5,162 nt of DNA from Rhodanobacter sp. (GTDB lineage: Bacteria > Pseudomonadota > Gammaproteobacteria > Xanthomonadales > Rhodanobacteraceae), in contig JAPHUU010000442.1 of NCBI GenBank assembly GCA_026193555.1, forward strand, positions 1-5,162. Direction: 5' to 3'. The notes under the pieces were generated by a model, which saw only the letters and a list, made by a program, of their open reading frames with translations, ran no database searches and had not been told where the DNA came from. Within the stretch, counting starts at the first letter, position 1. Each line of letters starts with the position of its first letter. Positions 1 through 5,162 of the stretch are shown here, one piece after another. Both the position numbers and the translations under genes were made by a program.

Positions 1-445
1 CTCCGAGGTGCTGGCCCGGTTTGCCGCCCACTTCAACTACGAGCCGTTCGCCTTCGACACGGCCGACGCGGCAGGGCAGCCGATCTATCACACCAACGTG
101 ATGATGTGCGTGGCCAGCGCCTTCGCCCTGGTCGGGTTCGACCTGATCAGCTCACCTCGCCGAGCGGCTGGATTGCGTGCGCGCCTGGAGCACTCCGGCC
201 GCGAAGTGATCGCGCTGGACACCCGCCAGATCGCTGAGTTTGCCGGCAACGCACTGGAACTGCGCGGTCGTGACGGGCCGATCCTCGCGCTGTCGGCTCG
301 CGCCGGGGCCAGCCTGACCGCGGCGCAGCGCGCGGTGATCGGGCGCTCGGCACGGATCGTGGCGCTCGCGGTGCCCACCATCGAGATGGCCGGAGGATCG
401 GTGCGCTGCCTGCTGGCAGGCATCCATCTGTCGCTCCGCCACTAG
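1..445 (+). CDS. ctlX: CtlX-like citrulline/arginine deiminase-family hydrolase, C-terminal part (5' end outside window)
   Basis: The reading frame is open from the first bases (codons start at position 2) to the TAG at 443-445, so this is a 3' fragment of about 147 residues. Full-length family members are roughly 300 aa. A GTG at position 8 is internal and not a credible start, because the protein fold is already under way there. Visible family motifs are YHTNVMM, with the likely catalytic His encoded at 89-91, and the C-terminal GGSVRCLLAGIHL, with the likely nucleophilic Cys encoded at 407-409. This His/Cys arrangement is that of the guanidino-group-modifying (arginine deiminase fold) superfamily. 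The fragment best resembles the 'arginine deiminase-related / citrulline utilization hydrolase CtlX' branch, whose characterised members hydrolyse citrulline to ornithine, ammonia and CO2. The enzyme is expected to be cytoplasmic. It lies upstream of putA on the same strand, which suits ornithine-to-proline-to-glutamate catabolism. The exact substrate cannot be fixed from half a protein; an arginine-deiminase or dimethylargininase-like activity remains possible. Confidence 0.82.
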   Translation, partial: SEVLARFAAHFNYEPFAFDTADAAGQPIYHTNVMMCVASAFALVGFDLISSPRRAAGLRARLEHSGREVIALDTRQIAEFAGNALELRGRDGPILALSARAGASLTAAQRAVIGRSARIVALAVPTIEMAGGSVRCLLAGIHLSLRH

Positions 446-446
446 C

Positions 447-468
447 GCGCGAATCATCCCCGTCGCGC
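447..468. repeat. Inverted repeat just after the ctlX stop; possible weak terminator stem
   Basis: GCGCGA (447-452) is matched by its reverse complement TCGCGC (463-468) across a 10-nt spacer, starting one base after the ctlX stop codon. The stem is short but all but one pair is G:C. No run of T follows on either strand, so it is not a classical intrinsic terminator. In DNA this GC-rich, a 6-bp match of this kind can arise by chance. If it matters, it would be as an RNA 3'-end-stabilising stem or a factor-dependent stop for ctlX. Confidence 0.25.
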
Positions 469-483
469 CCCGCTTCGGCCGCC

Positions 484-558
484 ATGCCGCACCTGAAGTT
501 TCCATCCGGACCGTTGCCCGATCAACGGTGTCACCCTCCCGCCGATGCCTCGCCATGA
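484..558 (+). other. Proline-rich 24-codon micro-ORF overlapping the putA start (possible leader peptide, unproven)
   Basis: An ATG at 484 opens a 24-codon frame ending in a TGA at 556-558, which overlaps the putA ATG at 555 in an ATGA arrangement. The peptide has prolines at positions 2, 7, 10, 12, 18, 19 and 24, that is 7 of 24 residues. The frame runs through the 510-529 inverted repeat. ATGA overlaps are a known configuration for translational coupling, and putA itself has no visible Shine-Dalgarno sequence. Against it, there is no purine-rich ribosome-binding site before 484, and CCN codons are expected by chance in GC-rich DNA. It is recorded as a candidate only. Confidence 0.15.
510..529. 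promoter_or_regulatory. Perfect 7-bp inverted repeat upstream of putA (candidate operator or leader hairpin)
   Basis: ACCGTTG (510-516) and CAACGGT (523-529) are exact reverse complements separated by the 6-nt spacer CCCGAT, giving a 20-bp dyad that ends 25 bp before the putA ATG at 555. The size and spacing would suit a dimeric transcription factor (for example an Lrp/AsnC-type, LysR-type or other helix-turn-helix dimer) or a small RNA hairpin in the 5' untranslated region. Which of these applies cannot be read from the sequence, and no clear -35/-10 pair is visible nearby. The downstream PutA lacks its own DNA-binding domain, so control by a separate regulator would be expected. Confidence 0.4.
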
Positions 559-3500
559 ACGATCCCGCCCTGCGTTGTGAACCGATCTCCCGCGAAGCCC
601 CGGCAGATGACGGCTTCATCCCCAACCTGCAGACCGGCGATCCGCTGCGCGAGGCGATCACCTCGGCTTGCCGCATGCCCGAGCCGCTGGCGGTGCAGCA
701 ACTGCTGGAGCAGGCGCGGCTGGCGCCGTCGATGGCTCGACGCACCCGGGCCCTGGCGCAGGAGCTGGCGCAGACCTTGCGCGACCGGCGCATGGCTCCC
801 GGTCTGGCCGGCATCGTGCAGGGCTTGCTGCAGGAATTTTCCCTTTCCAGCGAGGAAGGCGTGGCGCTGATGTGTCTGGCCGAGGCGCTGTTGCGGATAC
901 CCGATGCCGCCACCCGCAACGCCCTGATCCGCGACAAGATCGGCAGCGGCAACTGGCAGCCGCACCGCGGGCATAGCCCGTCGGTATTCGTCAATGCCGC
1001 CACCTGGGGGCTGTGGCTGACCGGCAAGCTGGTGGCACCGCTGAACGAGGCCGAGTTGTCGCTCTCGCTGGGCCGGGTGCTGGCTCGCTGCAGCGAGGGC
1101 ATGATCCGCAAGGCGGTGGACATGGCCATGCGCATGATGGGGCAGCAGTTCGTCACCGGCCAGACCATCGCGCAGGCACTGGTCAATGCGCGCAAGCTGG
1201 AGGCGCAAGGCTTTCGCTACTCGTACGACATGCTGGGCGAGGCGGCGCTGACGGCGGCGGATGCCGCACGCTACCTGGCCTCCTACGAGCAGGCGATCCA
1301 CGCCATCGGCAAGGTCGCGAGCGGCGCCGGCATCTACGAAGGTCCGGGCATTTCGGTCAAGCTCTCGGCGCTGCATCCCCGCTACTGCCGGGCCCAGCAC
1401 GAGCGGGTGATGGCCGAGTTGTACCCGGTGCTGCTGCGGCTGGGCACGCTGGCGAAGCACTACGACATCGGACTGAACATCGACGCCGAGGAGGCGGACC
1501 GGCTCGAGCTGTCGCTGGAGCTGCTTGAGCGACTGTGCCACGAGCCTGCCCTGACCGGCTGGAACGGCATCGGCTTCGTGATCCAGGCCTATCAGAAGCG
1601 CTGCCCCTACGTGATCGACCATCTGCTCGACCTCGCCCATCGCAGCAACCGCCGGCTGATGGTCCGGCTGGTCAAGGGCGCCTACTGGGACAGCGAGATC
1701 AAGCGGGCCCAGGTCGATGGCCTGGCCGGCTACCCGGTCTACACGCGCAAGCCGCACACCGATGTGTCGTACCTGGCGTGCGCCCGCAAACTGCTGGCCG
1801 ACCCGGTGGCGGTGTACCCGCAGTTCGCCACCCACAACGCGCATACGCTGGCGGCGATCTACCATCTGGCCGGCAGCAAGCATGTCAGCGGCCAGTACGA
1901 ATTCCAGTGCCTGCACGGCATGGGTGAGGGGCTCTACGAGCAGGTGGTGGGATCGGCGGTGGACGGCAAGCTGGAGCGGCCCTGCCGTATCTATGCGCCG
2001 GTGGGCACGCATGAAACCCTGCTCGCCTACCTGGTCCGGCGCTTGCTGGAGAACGGCGCCAACACCTCGTTCGTGAACCATATCGCCGATCCGTCCGTGT
2101 CGATCGAGCAACTGGTGCAGGATCCGGTGGAGTGGGTCGAGCGGACGGCGCGGCAGGAGGGTGCGTTGGGTCTGCCGCATCCGGCGATTGCCCTGCCCGC
2201 CCGGTTGTACGGCGAGGGGCGGTCAAATTCCCGCGGACTCGATCTGGCTGACGAGCAGCAGCTGGCGAGCCTGTCCCAGGTGATTCGCGAGGGCCGCGAC
2301 AGCGTCTGGCTGGCGGGTCCGATGCTGGCGAGCGACGTCCAACCCGGCATGGCGCAAGTGGTAACCAATCCGGCCGACCATCGCGATCAGGTCGGTCACG
2401 TGCAGGAGGCCAGCGACACCGATGTCAGCGCGGCGCTGGCAGCAGCGCAGGCGCACGCGATCGACTGGGCATCCACTGCGCCGCGCGAACGGGCGGCCGC
2501 GCTCGATCGTGCGGCCGATCAGTTCGAGCAGGACACGCCACTGCTGATCGGCCTGCTGCAGCGCGAGGCGGGCAAGACGGCCGCCAACGCAATTGCCGAG
2601 GTGCGCGAGGCGGTGGATTTTCTGCGCTACTACGCGGCGCAGGTGCGTGACGCATTCGACAACGCCAGCCATCGCCCGCTGGGTCCGGTGGTGTGCATCA
2701 GCCCCTGGAATTTCCCGCTGGCGATCTTCAGCGGACAGATCGCAGCGGCGCTGGCCGCCGGCAACACCGTACTGGCCAAGCCGGCCGAGCAGACTCCGCT
2801 GATCGCCGCGTACGCGGTGCATGTGCTGTGGCAGGCCGGTATCCCGCACGCCGCACTTCAGTTGCTGCCGGGACGCGGCGAAACGGTCGGTGCGCAACTG
2901 GTCGGCGATCCGCGCGTGATGGGCGTGATGTTTACCGGCTCCACCGAGGTGGCACGGCTGCTTCAGCGCAATATTGCGGGCCGGCTCGACGCGTACGGCA
3001 GGCCAATCACCCTGATCGCCGAAACCGGCGGTCAGAACGCGATGATCGTCGACTCCTCGGCGCTGGTCGAACAAGTGGTGGGCGACGTGATCGCCTCGGC
3101 CTTCGACAGTGCCGGTCAGCGCTGCTCGGCATTGCGCGTGCTGTGCCTGCAGGAAGAGGCCGCCGGGCGGATCATCGAGATGCTGAAGGGGGCGATGGGC
3201 GAGAGTCGCATCGGCAACCCGCGGCAACTGGCGGTGGATGTGGGGCCAGTGATCGATGCCGAGGCGAAGATCGCCATCGAGCAGCACATCGAAAGCATGC
3301 GTGCCAGGGGCCGCCGCATCCATCAGCAGGCGCGCCAGGATTCCGCCGATGCGCTGGAGCACGGCACCTTCGTCCTGCCGACCCTGATCGAGCTGGACAG
3401 CATCGACGAATTGCAGCGCGAGATATTCGGCCCGGTACTGCACATCGTGCGCTACCGGCGGCAGGATCTGAACGCCCTGCTCGACCGCATCAACACGCTG

Positions 3501-4313
3501 GGCTATGGACTCACCCTGGGTCTGCACACGCGGATCGAGGAAACCATCACGCAGGTGATGAGCCGCTCGAAGGTCGGCAATACCTACGTCAACCGCAACA
3601 TGGTCGGTGCGGTGGTCGGCGTGCAACCGTTCGGCGGTGAAGGCCTGTCCGGCACCGGACCCAAGGCCGGCGGGCCGCTCTATCTCTATCGCCTGCTGGC
3701 ACGCTGCCCCGATCATGCGCCGCGCAGCGCGGTGCTGGCCGAAACGGATGTCGTCCCGTCGCCGGCCACCGACGTGCTGGACGCGCTCAAGCAATGGGCG
3801 ATCGCCGAAGGCCATGCCACGCTGGAAGCGAATTGCGACCGCTTCCGCGCGCAGTCGCCGAGTGGCTTGTCCGGCCCGCTGCGGGGCCCGACCGGAGAGC
3901 GCAATCTCTACAGCACGCTGCCGCGGGAACGAGTGCTGTGCCTGGCGGCCGACCAGGACGATCTGCTGATCCAGCTGTCCGCGATCTGCGCAGTGGGGAG
4001 CCGGGCGCTGTGGCCGGCCGAGTGTGCGTCACTGCACCAGCGGTTGCCGCCAACGGTGCGCGAACGCGTGGCACTGGTCGAGGACTGGCGCGACCCGTCG
4101 GTCAGCTTCGATGCCGTGCTGCATCACGGTGATCGCGACAGCCTGCAGGCCACCTGCCTGCGCATTGCCGAACGCCCGGGGCCGATCGTCGGCATCACCG
4201 GCGTGGATCATGGTGATCCGGACGTGCCGCTGGAACGGCTGGTGTGCGAACGGGCGCTCAGCGTCAACACCACTGCGGCAGGTGGCAATACCAGCCTGAT
4301 GTGTCTCACCTGA
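555..4313 (+). CDS. putA: Bifunctional proline dehydrogenase / L-glutamate gamma-semialdehyde dehydrogenase PutA, type B (no RHH domain)
   Basis: The product (1252 aa from the ATG) oxidises proline to glutamate in two steps: an FAD-dependent proline dehydrogenase (PRODH) feeding the quinone pool, then an NAD-dependent glutamate-semialdehyde dehydrogenase. The intermediate is channelled inside the protein. It is expected to associate peripherally with the inner membrane. Domains by residue: helical arm from about 31; PRODH barrel about 200-550 with K269, D310, Y480 and the R495-R496 pair in YLVRRLLENGAN; ALDH domain about 595-1030 with PWNFP (N719), FTGSTE (793), E823, catalytic C857 in GQRCSALR, EIFGPV (956) and PFGGEGLSGTG (1025); then an ALDH-superfamily-like C-terminal domain ending in the conserved SVNTTAAGGNTSLM segment (1236 on). 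These residues equal E. coli PutA numbering minus 60, so only the N-terminal ribbon-helix-helix DNA-binding domain and part of the linker are missing. A GTG at 528 is in frame but lies at the edge of the 510-529 dyad and is followed by TCA, a codon this gene nearly avoids, so ATG 555 is preferred. Neither start has a clear Shine-Dalgarno sequence. Confidence 0.96.
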   Translation: MNDPALRCEPISREAPADDGFIPNLQTGDPLREAITSACRMPEPLAVQQLLEQARLAPSMARRTRALAQELAQTLRDRRMAPGLAGIVQGLLQEFSLSSEEGVALMCLAEALLRIPDAATRNALIRDKIGSGNWQPHRGHSPSVFVNAATWGLWLTGKLVAPLNEAELSLSLGRVLARCSEGMIRKAVDMAMRMMGQQFVTGQTIAQALVNARKLEAQGFRYSYDMLGEAALTAADAARYLASYEQAIHAIGKVASGAGIYEGPGISVKLSALHPRYCRAQHERVMAELYPVLLRLGTLAKHYDIGLNIDAEEADRLELSLELLERLCHEPALTGWNGIGFVIQAYQKRCPYVIDHLLDLAHRSNRRLMVRLVKGAYWDSEIKRAQVDGLAGYPVYTRKPHTDVSYLACARKLLADPVAVYPQFATHNAHTLAAIYHLAGSKHVSGQYEFQCLHGMGEGLYEQVVGSAVDGKLERPCRIYAPVGTHETLLAYLVRRLLENGANTSFVNHIADPSVSIEQLVQDPVEWVERTARQEGALGLPHPAIALPARLYGEGRSNSRGLDLADEQQLASLSQVIREGRDSVWLAGPMLASDVQPGMAQVVTNPADHRDQVGHVQEASDTDVSAALAAAQAHAIDWASTAPRERAAALDRAADQFEQDTPLLIGLLQREAGKTAANAIAEVREAVDFLRYYAAQVRDAFDNASHRPLGPVVCISPWNFPLAIFSGQIAAALAAGNTVLAKPAEQTPLIAAYAVHVLWQAGIPHAALQLLPGRGETVGAQLVGDPRVMGVMFTGSTEVARLLQRNIAGRLDAYGRPITLIAETGGQNAMIVDSSALVEQVVGDVIASAFDSAGQRCSALRVLCLQEEAAGRIIEMLKGAMGESRIGNPRQLAVDVGPVIDAEAKIAIEQHIESMRARGRRIHQQARQDSADALEHGTFVLPTLIELDSIDELQREIFGPVLHIVRYRRQDLNALLDRINTLGYGLTLGLHTRIEETITQVMSRSKVGNTYVNRNMVGAVVGVQPFGGEGLSGTGPKAGGPLYLYRLLARCPDHAPRSAVLAETDVVPSPATDVLDALKQWAIAEGHATLEANCDRFRAQSPSGLSGPLRGPTGERNLYSTLPRERVLCLAADQDDLLIQLSAICAVGSRALWPAECASLHQRLPPTVRERVALVEDWRDPSVSFDAVLHHGDRDSLQATCLRIAERPGPIVGITGVDHGDPDVPLERLVCERALSVNTTAAGGNTSLMCLT

Positions 4314-4323
4314 CACGTTGAGG

Positions 4324-5145
4324 TCAGCCTTTCACGCTGCCCAGCAGCAGACCTTCCAGGTAGTAGCGCTGCATGGCGAGGAACAGCACCAGCACCGGCA
4401 ACACGGTGATGACCGAGCCGGCCATCATCAGCTCGGTGTCCTGCGCATGTTCGCGTGCCAGTGAAGCCAGCCCCAGCGGCAGGGTGTAGTGCTCCTGCCC
4501 GGTCAGCACGATCAGCGGCCACATGAAGTCGTTCCAGGCGCCGAGAAAGGTGAAGATCGCCAGCGTCACGATGATCGGCTTCAGCAGCGGCAGCACGATC
4601 TGGCCGAAGATGCGCAGCTCACTCGCGCCGTCGATGCGCGCCGCCTCCAGCAGCTCGTCGGGTATCCCGCGCGCGTACTGGCGCACCAGGAAGATGCCGA
4701 ATACGGTCGCCATCGCCGGCATCACCACGCCGGCATAGCTGTTGACCAGACCGATATATTTGAGCAGCAGGAACAACGGCAGCATCGCTACCTGGGCGGG
4801 AATCACCAGCGCACCCAGCAACAGCTGGAACAGCTGCTCGCGGCCGGCGAAGCGCAGCTTGGCGAAGGCGTAGCCCGCCATCAGGTTGAATATCAGCGAC
4901 AGCAGGGTGATCGCCGACGACACCGCCAGGCTGTTCATCAGGTAGCGGCCCATGCCGGCATGCAGGAACAGCGTGCGGTAGTTGTCCAGCGTGGCGTGCG
5001 CCGGCAGCAGCGGCGGCGGCAAGGCGCTGGCCGCGCCAGCCGGCATGAACGATACCGACAGCATCCACAGCAACGGAAACAGGGCGATCGCGGTGGCGCC
5101 CAGCAGCAGGCCGTTGATCATCGCGCGGGCCAGACGCGGGTTCAC
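4324..5145 (-). CDS. Carbohydrate ABC transporter permease, MalG-type (COG0395 family)
   Basis: This 273-aa integral membrane protein is the second permease subunit of a binding-protein-dependent sugar importer, of the MalG/LacG/UgpE type. About six hydrophobic segments are visible, near residues 9-31, 70-93, 104-126, 138-156, 191-213 and 241-260. The cytoplasmic EAA loop that docks the ATPase is intact: EAARIDGASELRIFGQIVLP begins at residue 167, with the key Gly at 173 and the LP pair at 185-186. N-terminal features typical of the family include the LLWMLSVSF segment and the DNYRTLF motif after the first periplasmic stretch. The length is normal for the family. The start is a GTG at 5145 behind GGAG with a 7-nt spacer, and an in-frame TGA at 5160-5158 rules out a longer N-terminus. 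The partner MalF-type permease and the binding protein would be expected just beyond the window edge. The transported sugar cannot be deduced. The stop faces the putA stop across 10 bp. Confidence 0.93.
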   Translation of the reverse strand: MNPRLARAMINGLLLGATAIALFPLLWMLSVSFMPAGAASALPPPLLPAHATLDNYRTLFLHAGMGRYLMNSLAVSSAITLLSLIFNLMAGYAFAKLRFAGREQLFQLLLGALVIPAQVAMLPLFLLLKYIGLVNSYAGVVMPAMATVFGIFLVRQYARGIPDELLEAARIDGASELRIFGQIVLPLLKPIIVTLAIFTFLGAWNDFMWPLIVLTGQEHYTLPLGLASLAREHAQDTELMMAGSVITVLPVLVLFLAMQRYYLEGLLLGSVKG

Positions 5146-5152
5146 GACCGCG

Positions 5153-5156
5153 CTCC
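5153..5156 (-). promoter_or_regulatory. Shine-Dalgarno sequence for the ABC permease GTG start
   Basis: Read on the minus strand, GGAG (5156 to 5153) is followed by 7 nt and then the GTG start codon at 5145. This is good spacing and a good core match to the 16S anti-Shine-Dalgarno. It is what decides the GTG start, since an in-frame TGA lies immediately upstream. A second ATG at 5158 is in another frame and gives no recognisable protein. The site probably lies at or just past the 3' end of the preceding operon gene, suggesting translational coupling. Confidence 0.75.
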
Positions 5157-5162
5157 ATCAGC

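Noticed and set aside
528..554. Upstream GTG start for putA at 528
   Set aside because: It adds nine residues not typical of PutA, begins within the last bases of the 510-529 dyad, includes a TCA codon that the gene otherwise nearly avoids, and has no Shine-Dalgarno at usable spacing. The ATG at 555 is preferred, although its own ribosome-binding site is also poor.
446..554. Search for a sigma-70 promoter for putA
   Set aside because: TTGCCC (514-519) could pass as a weak -35, but there is no acceptable -10 hexamer at 16-18 bp downstream, so no promoter is annotated.
152..1195. Minus-strand 347-codon open frame across the end of ctlX and the start of putA
   Set aside because: The composition is low-information (Arg/Ala/Ser-rich), it crosses two well-supported plus-strand genes, and it has no domain motifs. 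It is a shadow of GC-rich coding sequence.
531..3815. Two very long minus-strand open frames (about 549 and 530 codons) almost end to end opposite putA
   Set aside because: Both lie in the antisense frame whose codons are exact reverse complements of putA codons, so a stop needs a sense TTA, CTA or TCA. This gene nearly avoids those codons; the break at 2223 is a single TCA (Ser557). The frames are a codon-bias artefact, and their translations show no recognisable motifs.
4205..4219. Perfect 6-bp hairpin GGATCA-TGG-TGATCC near the 3' end of putA
   Set aside because: It falls inside conserved C-terminal domain coding sequence (VDHGDP) about 90 nt before the stop, with no T-tract. A short stem of this kind is expected by chance and has no support as a terminator.
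4523..4738. Plus-strand 71-codon open frame opposite the ABC permease
   Set aside because: It is antisense to a clearly conserved permease segment that includes the EAA loop, and it has no recognisable protein features.

Overview
The window is GC-rich chromosomal DNA (roughly two-thirds G+C by eye) with dense genes and strong codon bias. It fits a high-GC proteobacterium. The gene types would suit the Xanthomonadales/Rhodanobacteraceae (Rhodanobacter- or Dyella-like bacteria), but that placement is inference, because no rRNA or marker gene is present. I see no mobile elements, CRISPR arrays, tRNAs or rRNAs.

Layout. (1) Positions 1-445, + strand: the 3' half of an arginine-deiminase-fold amidino/ureido hydrolase of the CtlX type (citrulline utilization), cut by the window start. 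(2) Positions 446-554: a short intergenic region holding a 6-bp inverted repeat after the ctlX stop and a perfect 7-bp inverted repeat (510-529) just ahead of the next gene. It also holds a proline-rich 24-codon micro-ORF whose stop overlaps the putA ATG. (3) Positions 555-4311 (stop to 4313), + strand: putA, a complete bifunctional proline dehydrogenase / glutamate-semialdehyde dehydrogenase. It has the C-terminal ALDH-like domain but no N-terminal ribbon-helix-helix DNA-binding domain (type B architecture). (4) Only 10 bp further on, a convergent minus-strand gene (4324-5145) encodes a MalG-type carbohydrate ABC transporter permease. It starts at a GTG behind a good Shine-Dalgarno sequence, with the end of an upstream operon gene probably running off the window edge.

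How the genes fit together. CtlX-type enzymes convert citrulline to ornithine. Ornithine can become proline through ornithine cyclodeaminase, which is not in this window, and PutA oxidises proline to glutamate. The two plus-strand genes therefore plausibly form an arginine/citrulline-to-glutamate catabolic locus. The permease belongs to a separate sugar-uptake operon and appears functionally unrelated.

This is mostly a conventional metabolic region. The parts worth a second look are the putA leader (palindrome, proline-rich micro-ORF, no Shine-Dalgarno) and the loss of the autoregulatory domain from an otherwise collinear PutA. I found no convincing evidence of a new biological system.
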